From NCBI RefSeq assembly GCF_001278945.1, contig NZ_LGRV01000005.1, forward strand, positions 62,001 through 126,000: a stretch of DNA of 64,000 nt. Reading direction: 5' to 3'. The notes below the pieces were generated by a model. That model worked only from the letters and a program-made list of their open reading frames with translations. It did no database searches and was not told the origin of the DNA. Each line of letters begins with the position of its first letter. The first letter of the stretch is position 1. This stretch comes from Lysinibacillus contaminans. GTDB lineage: Bacteria > Bacillota > Bacilli > Bacillales_A > Planococcaceae. A program made the position numbers and the translations under genes. This document shows, in pieces, positions 1 through 8,822 of this stretch.

Positions 1-40
1 GATAAATTGGTTTTAAATAACAAATAGGAGTTGAATGAAG

Positions 41-1000
41 ATGGGAAATCCAGAAATACAAGTAATTCAAGCATTAAAGTCTGCTGCAAGAAACGAACAG
101 TTTAAACACCAAATACAACAATCAAATGAACTTTATCCATTGCTATTAAAAGCAGCAAAGCGATATATAGCTGGAGAAGAAAGACAAGAAGCAATCAAAT
201 CTGCAAAACAATTAATTTCAAAAGGTTATCATATTTCATTAGAATTCATCGGAGAAAATACAAAGGATGCAGAAGAGTGCCAAAAAGCTAAAAATGAATT
301 TTTGTATCTTATTGAAGAAATGGGATCATTGGCTATGGAACAAACAGTGTCATTTGATTTATCTCATATTGGATTATCCGTGAATCCAGAACTTGCTTAT
401 AAACACCTACTAGAGCTTGCCCATAAAGCACATCAGTATGGGATTACGCTGATGGTAAGTATGGAAGAGTCAGCAAAGACGAACGACATTATCGACATTT
501 ATAAAAAAGTTAGTACACAATATCCAAACGTCGGGATAACGGTACAAGCACATTTATATCGAACAGATTTTGATATTAAGGAGTTAATGCAATGCCCCGG
601 AAAGATACGGCTTGTTAAAGGTGCCTTTCAAGAATCTAGGGATATTGCTTTAAAAAGATCAAAAGAATTGGATGAGCGTTATCTGAATTTTGTCGAACAG
701 TTAATAGAAGTAAATCATCCAGTTTCAATTGCTACTCATGATGAACTGCTGATTCAGGAAATGGAGAAACGTCAATATTTCGAGCATCCTAGTGTAGAAA
801 TAGAAATGCTTTATGGAATACGTCCAGATTTATTAAGTAGTTTAAAAAACAAAGGGTATAACTGTAAAGTTTATCTTCTATATGGAAAGGAGTGGCACTT
901 GTATTTATGTCATCGTTTAGCTGAGTATCCGGAAAATCTTTACTTAGCAGTAACAGATATTATTAACCCGTCCTTATCAGATAACAGGGGGCTATATTGA
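41..1000 (+). CDS. Proline dehydrogenase (PutA/FadM-like)
   Basis: FAD-dependent oxidation of L-proline to pyrroline-5-carboxylate, the first step of proline catabolism. The roughly 320-residue protein has the length of monofunctional Bacillus-type PRODH and shows the family motifs: RLVKGAF near residue 190, an ATHDELL strand, EMLYGIRPDL, and a C-terminal GKEWHLYLCHRLAE stretch that carries the substrate-binding arginine and glutamate. Two ATGs are possible, at 35 and 41. The TAGGAG site at 25-30 is better spaced for 41. It overlaps the next gene by four bases (TTGA), so the two are probably co-transcribed. No P5C dehydrogenase is in the window; a PutP proline importer lies far downstream at 60.5 kb. 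Confidence 0.85.
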   Translation: MGNPEIQVIQALKSAARNEQFKHQIQQSNELYPLLLKAAKRYIAGEERQEAIKSAKQLISKGYHISLEFIGENTKDAEECQKAKNEFLYLIEEMGSLAMEQTVSFDLSHIGLSVNPELAYKHLLELAHKAHQYGITLMVSMEESAKTNDIIDIYKKVSTQYPNVGITVQAHLYRTDFDIKELMQCPGKIRLVKGAFQESRDIALKRSKELDERYLNFVEQLIEVNHPVSIATHDELLIQEMEKRQYFEHPSVEIEMLYGIRPDLLSSLKNKGYNCKVYLLYGKEWHLYLCHRLAEYPENLYLAVTDIINPSLSDNRGLY

Positions 1001-1887
1001 ATGCCCACTTACTGCCAATCTTAAAAATAATTTTGGCTATGATAATCGTGGGCAGCTCGGTTGTGGCTGGTAAACTGATAGTTAAAAGTTTTCCAGTATT
1101 CTTAGCTTCTGAATTACGATTCCTTGTAGCAATAATAATTTTAGTGCCATTATTGATAAAAGTGGAGGGGATACCGTCAATTCACAAGAAAGATTATATA
1201 TTTTTGTTTTTGCAAGCATTATCAGGCGTGTTTTTGTTTAATATTTTCATGTTGTATGGTCTTACAAAAACCACAGCTATTGAAGGGGGGATCATTACAA
1301 GCACAATTCCGGCAGTTACCGGTGTGCTTTCTTTTTTAATTCTTAAAGAAAAAGTAACAACGAATGTCGTGATAGGAATACTACTTGCTGTTTTAGGCAT
1401 GGTGATTATAAATGTTTACGGAGTTCTTTCAAATATAGGTAGTGGTTCATCCTCTCTATTTGGTAATTTACTTATTTTTGGTGCTGTTATTAGTGAGGCT
1501 TTGTTTATTATATTTGGGAAATTTGTTGCTCAAAGAGTAAGCCCTCTTGCTATTTCAACAATTGTCAGTTTCTTTGGTGCTATTTTATTTCTTCCATTTG
1601 CCCTTTATGAGGGTTGTCAGTTCAAGTTTGAAGAGGTATCCATTGCAGAGTGGGGATTAGTATTATACTTCGGTCTAGTTGTAACGGTTATTGCCTTCAT
1701 CCTGTTGCATCAAGGTGTTTCAAAAGTGTCAGCAAGTACAACAGGTGTATTAACTAGTTTTTTACCGTTGAGTAGTGTTTTCTTCTCTATGTTTATCTTA
1801 GGTGAGGAAATCTTCTTTCTCCATAATATAGGATTTGGATTTATATTAATAGCTATTTTTTTCCTTTTTAAACAAAAAGTTTATTGA
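997..1887 (+). CDS. EamA/DMT-family transporter
   Basis: A 296-residue inner-membrane protein of about ten hydrophobic helices arranged as two repeated EamA units (drug/metabolite transporter superfamily). Members export amino acids or other small metabolites; the substrate cannot be read from the sequence. The start is TTG at 997, overlapping the stop of the proline dehydrogenase gene, with an AGGGGG ribosome site five bases upstream. The tight coupling suggests a role linked to amino-acid handling, but that is inference. The 267 bases after it hold no gene; they contain the Fur-box promoter region of the next gene. Confidence 0.85.
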   Translation: MNAHLLPILKIILAMIIVGSSVVAGKLIVKSFPVFLASELRFLVAIIILVPLLIKVEGIPSIHKKDYIFLFLQALSGVFLFNIFMLYGLTKTTAIEGGIITSTIPAVTGVLSFLILKEKVTTNVVIGILLAVLGMVIINVYGVLSNIGSGSSSLFGNLLIFGAVISEALFIIFGKFVAQRVSPLAISTIVSFFGAILFLPFALYEGCQFKFEEVSIAEWGLVLYFGLVVTVIAFILLHQGVSKVSASTTGVLTSFLPLSSVFFSMFILGEEIFFLHNIGFGFILIAIFFLFKQKVY

Positions 1888-2071
1888 CATTTAAAGTGAC
1901 AGTTTTTAATGAATTAAAGTAGATAGTAATAGAAATTGAAGAACCGCTTCATTGTAATTTTTGTCTTCATCTGTGTCCCGTGGAAGCTAATAATACAACT
2001 AGTTGAATTGCTATTGTATAGTAACGATTCTTATTTTAGTGCAAGAAAAAAATGAATTATCGCTTGTAATT

Positions 2072-2090
2072 GAAAAGGATTATCATTATC
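2072..2090 (+). promoter_or_regulatory. Fur box upstream of the AraC regulator
   Basis: The 19 bases GAAAAGGATTATCATTATC match the classical Fur consensus GATAATGATAATCATTATC at 16 of 19 positions. A plausible -10 (TATAGT, 2105-2110) follows, so bound Fur would cover the core promoter. The site lies about 75 bp upstream of the regulator start, implying iron repression of the regulator. Confidence 0.75.
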
Positions 2091-2164
2091 ATTTGATGTA
2101 CTGGTATAGTGTTTTTCCTATATAAGGAATGTGACAGAGAAGATGCAAAAAGAAGGTGTTAATT

Positions 2165-3001
2165 TTGGAAATTTCACTAAATCAAATCATTGATTATTTT
2201 GGGCAGGTACCAATTGCATTTGTAGATATTTTTACTGATACCCTCGAGCCTGGCACAAGGGATCAAGGGCGAACAACAGCACCTGGTTTATGTGGTCTCG
2301 TTATACCGATTTCAGGTGGTGCTTCTTTTAGCTTTAATGGGACTTCTTACGAAATGAAAACAGGCATGGTTGTGCATGCGGGTCCTAAGATGCCCTTAGA
2401 AATTGATGTGAAGGGTACGAAAGCATGGACATATGCAGTTATACATTATCAAATTCTAAAGGGTATGGAGAATAGTTTTCCATTAAATGAGCAGCATTTC
2501 TTAATAGATACAGGTGATAATGCAAAAATAATAGATTTACTCAATCAACTAATAGCTTGTTATGCAACACCAAGTAGCATGGCAATGCTGAAGGCTAAAA
2601 CAATATTCATGAATATACTTGAGGCCATTTTGCTATCGGCAAAAATGAATGTCCAGAATTGTTCAAACGAAATTATGGAGCATGCTCTTCAGTATATAAA
2701 TACAAATTATGCACAGCCAATTTCTATAGAAAAAATTGCTAGGGAGTTTGGCATTGAGCGACGACGTTTTGCCTATTTATTTGAGCAGCATACGGGTATG
2801 AATCCTAGCAAGTATTTAACTGAATTCCGCATTCGTCGTGCAAAAAAATTGATGTGGTCTAGTAATTGCTCCATTGCGCAGGTAGCTGAATCAGTGGGGT
2901 ATATGGATTGTTTTTATTTTAGTAGAGTTTTTAAAAAACACACTGGGATGTCGCCATCAGCATTTCGTAAAGGAATCAATGATGAAACTCAATATATTTA
3001 A
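2165..3001 (+). CDS. AraC-family transcriptional regulator of siderophore uptake
   Basis: About 278 residues. The N-terminal half looks like a cupin-type AraC ligand-binding domain (SGGASFSFNG, then MKTGMVVHAG). The C-terminal 100 residues hold the two helix-turn-helix motifs of AraC proteins, ending with the signature VGYMDCFYFSRVFKKHTGMSPSAFRK. I prefer the TTG start at 2165, six bases after an AGAAGGTG ribosome site; a GTG at 2156 lies inside that site. It sits directly upstream of the receptor gene, as Btr does for feuABC in B. subtilis, but it lacks the C-terminal binding-protein-like sensor domain that Btr has. It is likely an activator of the downstream uptake genes (inference). Confidence 0.85.
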   Translation: MEISLNQIIDYFGQVPIAFVDIFTDTLEPGTRDQGRTTAPGLCGLVIPISGGASFSFNGTSYEMKTGMVVHAGPKMPLEIDVKGTKAWTYAVIHYQILKGMENSFPLNEQHFLIDTGDNAKIIDLLNQLIACYATPSSMAMLKAKTIFMNILEAILLSAKMNVQNCSNEIMEHALQYINTNYAQPISIEKIAREFGIERRRFAYLFEQHTGMNPSKYLTEFRIRRAKKLMWSSNCSIAQVAESVGYMDCFYFSRVFKKHTGMSPSAFRKGINDETQYI

Positions 3002-3103
3002 CAAGTGCTGTTATTAATAAGGAAATGGTACCTGTTATTTTTTTCTCAATCGGCAAAAATCCATGATAGTTGTAAATGCGTCCATTCTATTTATCTTTTC
3101 AGT

Positions 3104-3140
3104 TTGTTACAATGACTATCGAAAATGATAATCAATCTCA
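3104..3140 (+). promoter_or_regulatory. Sigma-A promoter overlapped by a Fur box
   Basis: A -35 TTGTTA (3104-3109) and a -10 GATAAT (3127-3132) are separated by 17 bases. A Fur box (GAAAATGATAATCAATCTC, 3121-3139, 16 of 19 matches to consensus) covers the -10. This predicts iron repression of the receptor gene and of what follows. Confidence 0.75.
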
Positions 3141-3214
3141 ATAGAGGATGGCGTGTCTTTTTGCGGAAAAGTAGATATGGTTATCGCTAAATAAAATAGT
3201 ATAGGAGATCAGAC

Positions 3215-4198
3215 ATGAAAAAATATTTTAAGTATTGTGCACCAGCACTTTTAGCGTTATCGCTTGCGGCATGTGGATCAGAAAAAGTGGAAGATTCTAC
3301 ATCTTCATCAAACAACACAGCAGAATCGAGTGCGACAGAATCACAAACAGAACAGGCAAAAACGCAAACAATTACATATTTAGGTGAGTCATATGAAGTT
3401 CCTTCTGAAATAAACAACATTGTAGCAGCGAGTCTTGAGTCGATGGAAGATACCGCAATGCTTGGTATTAAACCAGTAGGTGTTCTTGAAATTGGTGGTG
3501 AAATTCCAAAGTATCTAGCAAATGATTTAGCGGGCGCAGCACTTGTAGGAAATAAGAGAGAGCCAAATGCAGAAGCTATTTTAGCTTTAGATCCAGATGT
3601 GATTATTGGAACATCTAAATTTCCTGAGGATACTGCTGGCAAGATGAATAAAATCCAAACAATGATTCCTTATTCGCATATATCTACAAATTGGAAAGAA
3701 AATTTAACGGTTCTTGCGCAACTTGCTGACAAAGAGGCAGAAGCTAAAAAAATAATAGCTGATTACGAAGCAAAAGTAGCAGATGCTCAAGTGAAATCTA
3801 AAGAGCAATTGGCTGATAAAACGATTTTAATCATTCGTGTGCGTGGTGGGTTAATGAATATTTATCCTGCAGGCGTTTATTTAAATCCAGTGCTATATGA
3901 AGATTTAGGTGCACTGGTGCCAAGTGTTTTGACTGGTGCTGATGCACAAGCAGAACTCTCGTTAGAAACGTTAGCAGAGGTAAATCCAGATGCGATTTTC
4001 TTACAATTTGAAACATCTGAAAATGCAGATGCGCCTCAGGCTTTAGAGGAACTACAAAAGAACCCAATCTTTACAAGCCTAAAGGCAACGCAGAACAACC
4101 AAGTTTTTGTTAACGCAATCGACCCTTTAGCTCAAGGTGGTACAGCTTGGTCTAAAGTGAAATTCTTAGATGTTGCAGTAGAGAAATTACTGAAATAG
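3215..4198 (+). CDS. Iron-siderophore ABC transporter substrate-binding lipoprotein
   Basis: A 327-residue receptor that captures ferric siderophore outside the cell. It has a lysine-containing signal peptide ending in the lipobox LAAC (Cys20), then a Ser/Thr/Glu-rich linker to about residue 50. Next comes a class III (helical-backbone) periplasmic-binding fold: NIVAASLESMEDTAMLGIKPVG, ALDPDVIIGT and a C-terminal NQVFVNAIDPLAQGG. It resembles the FeuA/YfiY/YclQ group; the siderophore is not determinable by eye. The start is ATG with ATAGGAGATC upstream. A Fur-controlled promoter precedes it and a hairpin terminator separates it from the permease genes, which would favour receptor over transporter. 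Confidence 0.9.
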   Translation: MKKYFKYCAPALLALSLAACGSEKVEDSTSSSNNTAESSATESQTEQAKTQTITYLGESYEVPSEINNIVAASLESMEDTAMLGIKPVGVLEIGGEIPKYLANDLAGAALVGNKREPNAEAILALDPDVIIGTSKFPEDTAGKMNKIQTMIPYSHISTNWKENLTVLAQLADKEAEAKKIIADYEAKVADAQVKSKEQLADKTILIIRVRGGLMNIYPAGVYLNPVLYEDLGALVPSVLTGADAQAELSLETLAEVNPDAIFLQFETSENADAPQALEELQKNPIFTSLKATQNNQVFVNAIDPLAQGGTAWSKVKFLDVAVEKLLK

Positions 4199-4203
4199 TG
4201 CAT

Positions 4204-4254
4204 AAAAAGCTGGTAGTAGAAATGGTGATACCACCAGACTATTACCAGCTTTTT
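4204..4254 (+). terminator. Intra-operon hairpin terminator/attenuator
   Basis: AAAAAGCTGGTA (4204-4215) pairs with TACCAGCTTTTT (4243-4254), with a smaller TGGT-ATA-ACCA hairpin in the loop and a U-rich 3' side. It lies between the binding-protein gene and the first permease and probably makes read-through partial. Confidence 0.8.
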
Positions 4255-4291
4255 GTACAGTAAATATATTCGAAAGAAAAAGGTGTGAAAG

Positions 4292-5299
4292 TTGAAAAGA
4301 ACGAATATTGTACCGTTTTCTATATTGGTAGCTTCTCCATTTCTAATTGCGATTGTGTCACTTATTTCTGTTGTATATGGTACGAAGGATATTAGTGCAT
4401 TAACTGTCTGGCAGTCTATTACGGCTTTTGATGTCCATAATGTTGATCACCAGATTGTTCGCACTGGACGAATACCTCGAATAGTTGCTGTTTTACTTGT
4501 CGGGTCTTTTTTAGCAGTTGCGGGGGCCATTATGCAAGGGATTACGCGCAATTATTTAGCGTCGCCATCTCTTATGGGTGTTAATGATGGTTCTGCCTTT
4601 GTTATTACATTAGCAATAGTCTTTTTTCCAGGACTACAAAATTATCAAATGATATTACTTTCTATGCTTGGGTCGGCATTAGGCGCTGGTATTGTTTTTG
4701 GCTTTGGGTCTCTCATTAGAAATGGGCTATCACCAGTAAGACTGGCCATTATCGGGACAGTTATCGGGACATTTTTAAGCAGTATTGCAACAGCAATTGC
4801 CATGTACTTTCAAGTGTCACAAACGGTTAGTGCCTGGTATAACACGAAGGTGCATGTGGTTAATCCTGATATGCTGATGCTCTCTATTCCTTTTGGTATC
4901 GTTGGTTTGGCATTAGCATTATTGTCTTCTAGAGCGATTACCATTACCTCATTAGGTGAAGATATTGCCATTGGACTTGGTCAAAAAACGAAAACAGTAA
5001 AAATCATCAGTATGTTGGCTGTCGTATGTTTAACAGGAACGGCTGTTGCACTTGTTGGGAAGATTGGCTTTGTCGGACTTGTGATTCCACATATTACACG
5101 ATTTTTTGTAGGTGAGGATTATCGCTTTATCATTCCTTGTGCAGCAGTGATTGGCGCATTTTTCTTAGTGTTTTGTGACTTGTTAAGTCGCTATGTAAAC
5201 TTCCCATTCGAGACACCAATCGGGGTGATAACAGCGATAATTGGCGTCCCGTTCTTCTTATATTTAATTCGTAAACATGGAGGTGAAAAGCATGCGTAA
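4292..5299 (+). CDS. FecCD-family ferric-siderophore permease 1
   Basis: A 335-residue polytopic membrane protein with the features of BtuC/FecCD permeases: RIPRIVAVLLVGSFLAVAGAIMQ near residue 60, the LASPSLMGVNDGSA stretch and the C-terminal GKIGFVGLVIPHITRFFVG motif that contacts the ATPase. The start is TTG at 4292 with AAAAAGGTG upstream. It pairs with the next permease, which it overlaps by eight bases, to form a heterodimeric channel as in FeuBC or YfiZ-YfhA. Confidence 0.9.
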   Translation: MKRTNIVPFSILVASPFLIAIVSLISVVYGTKDISALTVWQSITAFDVHNVDHQIVRTGRIPRIVAVLLVGSFLAVAGAIMQGITRNYLASPSLMGVNDGSAFVITLAIVFFPGLQNYQMILLSMLGSALGAGIVFGFGSLIRNGLSPVRLAIIGTVIGTFLSSIATAIAMYFQVSQTVSAWYNTKVHVVNPDMLMLSIPFGIVGLALALLSSRAITITSLGEDIAIGLGQKTKTVKIISMLAVVCLTGTAVALVGKIGFVGLVIPHITRFFVGEDYRFIIPCAAVIGAFFLVFCDLLSRYVNFPFETPIGVITAIIGVPFFLYLIRKHGGEKHA

Positions 5300-6323
5300 G
5301 CAAGTTTCGCGCGTATTTTTCCTCACAGTTTTTTTTCTGGTTCTATTAATAGTAGGAGCTAGCTATTTACATATTACGAATGGTGTTTTTGACATGTCGA
5401 TAATGGAAGTGCTGAAAACGATCCTCCGTATAGAATCAAATCCCAAGTTTGATTTGGTTATTTTTGAATTTCGTTTGCCTCGCATAGTTATTGCAGCGCT
5501 TGTAGGCGTAGGGCTTGGAATGGCGGGGGTTGTGTTACAAGGAATTACACGTAATGGACTTGCAGACCCTGGCATTTTGGGGATTAATGCTGGTGCTGGC
5601 GCAGCAGTTGTCATCTTCATGTTTTTCTTCCAGTTACGTCTAGTAGATGCGGATATCAGTAGCTGGGCTTCGATTTTAATGATGCCGATTTTTGGTTTTA
5701 TCGGTGGTACGGTGGCGGCAGCTTTTATTTTCTCATTTGCTTTGAAGCAAGGTCGACTTGATATGCAACGTTTAATTTTAACAGGTATTGCGATTAATAG
5801 TGGATTCGGAGCTTTGTCGATGTTCATATCATTGAAGATGAACTCTCAGGATTTCGAATCAGCAGCTGTATGGATGGCAGGTTCTATTTATAATGCGAAC
5901 TGGATTTTTGTTGTAGCCATGTTACCATGGCTTATACTTTTAGGTTTTTATGTGTATAAAAAATCATATTTACTCGATTATTTTCAGCTTGAGGAAGATA
6001 GTATTACGAGTTTGGGAATTGCCGTAGAGAAGGAGAAAATTAAGCTTCTGTTAGCAAGTGTTGGCTTAGTGAGCGCTTGCGTGTCGGTGTCAGGTAGTAT
6101 TGGTTTTATTGGACTAATGGCACCGCATATAGCAAAGCAACTAGTTGGTATTCAACATCGGTATGTCATGCCAGTCAGTGCGCTTGTCGGTGCAGCATTA
6201 CTTATTGTGGCAGATTTTATAGGGAAAACGATATTTGCTCCTTCTGAACTTGCTGTAGGAATTGTTGTATCAATTATCGGAATTCCTTATTTCTTATATT
6301 TACTTGTGAAATCAAAAGCATAG
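5292..6323 (+). CDS. FecCD-family ferric-siderophore permease 2
   Basis: About 343 residues, polytopic, with the same family marks as its neighbour: RLPRIVIAALVGVGLGMAGVVLQ, GLADPGILGINAGAG and GSIGFIGLMAPHIAKQLVG. I chose ATG 5292 because a GGAGGTGA site lies at 5279-5286; an in-frame ATG at 5277 lies upstream of that site. The gene overlaps the end of permease 1, indicating translational coupling and equimolar production. It is the partner half of the channel that carries the ferric siderophore across the membrane. Confidence 0.9.
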   Translation: MRKQVSRVFFLTVFFLVLLIVGASYLHITNGVFDMSIMEVLKTILRIESNPKFDLVIFEFRLPRIVIAALVGVGLGMAGVVLQGITRNGLADPGILGINAGAGAAVVIFMFFFQLRLVDADISSWASILMMPIFGFIGGTVAAAFIFSFALKQGRLDMQRLILTGIAINSGFGALSMFISLKMNSQDFESAAVWMAGSIYNANWIFVVAMLPWLILLGFYVYKKSYLLDYFQLEEDSITSLGIAVEKEKIKLLLASVGLVSACVSVSGSIGFIGLMAPHIAKQLVGIQHRYVMPVSALVGAALLIVADFIGKTIFAPSELAVGIVVSIIGIPYFLYLLVKSKA

Positions 6324-6334
6324 GAGGGAACAAT

Positions 6335-7147
6335 GTGCAAACGGCGTTTCGTATGGAAAATTTATCTTCTGGTTATGAGCAGATTTGTGTATTTGAAGGA
6401 TTAAATTTAGCTATTGAAGAAGGAAAAGTGACAACGATTATTGGACCCAATGGCTGTGGCAAATCAACGCTTCTTAAAACAATTGGTCGAATATTAAAGA
6501 AGAAACAGGGGTCCGTCTATTTACAGGAACAAAACATGCAGGACCTGTCCACCAAGGATATTGCAAAAAGGCTGGCAATTTTGTCTCAGACTCCAGTTGC
6601 ACCTGGACAGTTAAAAGTGGAAGAGCTTATTGCATATGGTCGCTATCCTCACCGTAATAATGTAAATCGTTTGACGAAAAAGGATGAGGAAATGATCGAG
6701 TGGGCCCTTACCGTAACAAATACGATTAGTTTTCGTAATCGAGAATTAGCTCATCTTTCGGGAGGACAACGGCAACGAGTATGGTTGGCAATGGCATTGG
6801 CCCAGGAGACTAATATTTTGTTACTCGATGAACCAACGACGTATTTAGATATGGCGCATCAGCTAGAGGTGTTGGACATTGTGAAAAGTTTAAATGAACA
6901 ACATGGATGTACAGTAGTGATGGTATTGCATGACATAAATCATGCGGCGAGATATTCAGATCAACTGATTGCGATGCGACAGGGTGTAGTTATGGAAACA
7001 GGCACGCCAAAGGAGATTTTAAGTGTCGATGTTATGCGTGAGGTTTTCCGTATTGATGCTCGCATAATGGAAGATCCAGTGACAAAAACGCCTGTATGCT
7101 ATGGCTACGATGTCGTAAAGGGGACAGAAGAGATTAGCGAAGACTAG
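6335..7147 (+). CDS. Ferric-siderophore ABC transporter ATP-binding protein
   Basis: A 270-residue ATPase of the FecE/FhuC group that powers the two permeases. Walker A is GPNGCGKST (around residues 36-44), the ABC signature is LSGGQRQRVWLAMALAQ, Walker B is ILLLDEPTTYLDM, and the switch histidine is in VLHDINHAARYSD. The GTG start at 6335 has a strong AGGAGGGAA site; an ATG at 6333 is in another frame. It lies twelve bases after the second permease, so it is part of the same operon. Confidence 0.93.
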   Translation: MQTAFRMENLSSGYEQICVFEGLNLAIEEGKVTTIIGPNGCGKSTLLKTIGRILKKKQGSVYLQEQNMQDLSTKDIAKRLAILSQTPVAPGQLKVEELIAYGRYPHRNNVNRLTKKDEEMIEWALTVTNTISFRNRELAHLSGGQRQRVWLAMALAQETNILLLDEPTTYLDMAHQLEVLDIVKSLNEQHGCTVVMVLHDINHAARYSDQLIAMRQGVVMETGTPKEILSVDVMREVFRIDARIMEDPVTKTPVCYGYDVVKGTEEISED

Positions 7148-7208
7148 TACCAATTTATTCAGGATGCTAGGTGAGTAGCGGCAACAATATTATTAAGAGG
7201 TGAATAGA

Positions 7209-7946
7209 TTGGAGCTATATTCAAATCATACAAATTATCTATACAATATTGACGTTTATGTACCAGAGGGAGAAGTTCCAATAGAAGGTTTTCCAGTCTA
7301 CTATGTGTTAGATGGGGCTTCGTATTTTCAAATTGTAAAGGAAGCGGTTCGTCTGCAAAGTCGTAATGCACCAAAAACAGGTGTTAAGAAGGCAATTGTT
7401 GTAGGTATTGGACATGGCGCGGATATGCAGGAGCGCCGCTTTTATGATTTTACAGCGCCAGCAGCATCCTATATTTACCCTTCTCGTTTTAAAGGGAAGG
7501 GCCATGACAATCATGGCGGGGCACAAGACTTTAATCAGTTCTTAGAAGAAGAATTAAAGCCGAGGATTGCTTCTGATTTTCCGATTAATACACATCAACA
7601 AATCCTTTTTGGACATTCGTTAGCAGGTTATTATGTGTTGTGGCAATTATTCAATGTGAAGTCGAATTTTCAACGGTATATCGCTATAAGTCCATCTATA
7701 TGGTGGAACGAGCATGAGCTATTAGAATACTCGCAGACTTTTGTGAAAAAATATCAGCATAGCGATGAGAAAGTATTCATCGGTGTGGGCGAGTTAGAAA
7801 TGTTTATGGTGGATGATGCAAAGCTAGTAGCTGGCACCCTTGAGAAAACCATGAGTACAAGCTTTTATGTAGCAATGGAAGAAAATCATGCATCTATCGT
7901 GCCGACTGTACTGAGTAGAGCACTACGTTTTGTGAATGAAAATTAA
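7209..7946 (+). CDS. Siderophore-releasing esterase (YbbA/BesA, IroE-like alpha/beta hydrolase)
   Basis: About 245 residues, cytoplasmic, with the esterase-D type alpha/beta hydrolase fold. The nucleophile is in GHSLAG (about residue 137) and a late histidine is in EENHASIVP. Proteins of this family next to siderophore transporters hydrolyse trilactone siderophores to release iron, as YbbA/BesA does for ferric bacillibactin. The position after the ATPase supports the same role here. I prefer TTG 7209, five bases after AAGAGGTGA; a GTG at 7200 lies inside that site. This hints that the imported ligand is an ester-linked siderophore (inference). Confidence 0.82.
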   Translation: MELYSNHTNYLYNIDVYVPEGEVPIEGFPVYYVLDGASYFQIVKEAVRLQSRNAPKTGVKKAIVVGIGHGADMQERRFYDFTAPAASYIYPSRFKGKGHDNHGGAQDFNQFLEEELKPRIASDFPINTHQQILFGHSLAGYYVLWQLFNVKSNFQRYIAISPSIWWNEHELLEYSQTFVKKYQHSDEKVFIGVGELEMFMVDDAKLVAGTLEKTMSTSFYVAMEENHASIVPTVLSRALRFVNEN

Positions 7947-7954
7947 TAAGTGTA

Positions 7955-7984
7955 GCCGTATTATCTTTTGATAATGCGGTTTAT
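7955..7984 (+). terminator. Terminator of the siderophore operon
   Basis: A ten-base-pair stem, CCGTATTATC (7956-7965) with GATAATGCGG (7970-7979), has a TTTT loop and a T-rich tail. It ends the siderophore uptake operon. Confidence 0.75.
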
Positions 7985-8037
7985 TTATGTTTAAAAATAC
8001 AGTAAAATGAATATTAAAACAGTTAGGAGTGGGAGGA

Positions 8038-8520
8038 ATGAACATAGTATTAGCGAAATTTGAAGATGCAACGGTGATCCACCAGGTAATGTTAGAGGCT
8101 TTTAAAGAGTATGAACATGCAACTCCGCCTTCAAGTGCATTAAGTGAAACAGTGTTTTCCATTGAGCAGGCATTAAATGGTGGAGAGCAAGCTTTCATTG
8201 CATATGTAGATGAGCGACCAGTCGCAATGGTGAGATTTACGCTGAATGATAAGGGTATTTATTTCTTTAGACTATCTGTAATTCCAGAAAGACAAGGGCA
8301 GGGATTAGCAAAGGCGTTAGTTACTGAAATCGAAAAATATGCATGTACCCAAGGGAAGCTAATAAGTGAATGTAAGGTGCGTATGGATGTGCTTAAAAAT
8401 ATTGCTTTATATAAATCAATGGGCTATGTAATTACCAAGGAAGAAGTAGTCGAAAACCGTGATGGCGTAGAGATTCCAGTTGTGACGATGGCAAAGATAC
8501 TTACGGCTAAGGGGATTTAA
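8038..8520 (+). CDS. GNAT-family N-acetyltransferase
   Basis: About 160 residues with the GNAT acetyl-CoA fold. The pyrophosphate loop is read in VIPERQGQGLAKALVTEIEKYA (motif A, Q/R-x-x-G-x-G/A), followed by the IALYKSMGY helix of motif B. The substrate is unknown. The ATG at 8038 is eight bases after a TAGGAG site; a GTG at 8029 lies within that site. The next small reading frame starts two bases after its stop, so the two are probably one transcript. Confidence 0.8.
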   Translation: MNIVLAKFEDATVIHQVMLEAFKEYEHATPPSSALSETVFSIEQALNGGEQAFIAYVDERPVAMVRFTLNDKGIYFFRLSVIPERQGQGLAKALVTEIEKYACTQGKLISECKVRMDVLKNIALYKSMGYVITKEEVVENRDGVEIPVVTMAKILTAKGI

Positions 8521-8521
8521 G

Positions 8522-8790
8522 ATGAAAAAAAGACCAGGTTTTTTGCATGCACATTAATCCTGTGTTTGAGCATCATTCTATTTTTAGTAGGCTGTACACA
8601 AAGTGCAAAGGAGATTGTTCTACCAGAGTATATCCTGGACTTTGTTAAGGTAAGTGAATTTGAAAGCAATGATTGGGATAAAAAAGCTGTAGAATTTGAG
8701 GATAGGGGCATTATCGGCAATGAACATAAATCGGGCGTAATTATACCAGAGCCTGGTGAATGCAAAGTACTTCGATATGCTAATTTATGA
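8522..8790 (+). pseudogene. Small lipoprotein gene with a homopolymer frameshift at its start
   Basis: The frame that runs to 8790 encodes a typical lipoprotein: a basic start, the hydrophobic stretch FFACTLILCLSIILFLVGC with a lipobox at the final Cys, then about 65 acidic residues of unknown function. The only well-placed start, ATG 8522 with an AAGGGGA ribosome site, is out of frame. It runs through seven consecutive A residues and stops after 11 codons. Eight or five A residues would join it to the lipoprotein frame. It may be a pseudogene, a sequencing error in the A run, or a gene expressed by slippage on the A tract. A TTG at 8566 has no ribosome site and would remove half the signal peptide. 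Confidence 0.6.
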
Positions 8791-8822
8791 TCTAAATCAA
8801 TAACAATATAGGAGGGATTATG

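Noticed and set aside
3187-3642. Minus-strand frame of 151 codons opposite the siderophore receptor
   Set aside because: It lies against the signal peptide and linker of a clear lipoprotein gene; no start signals of its own.
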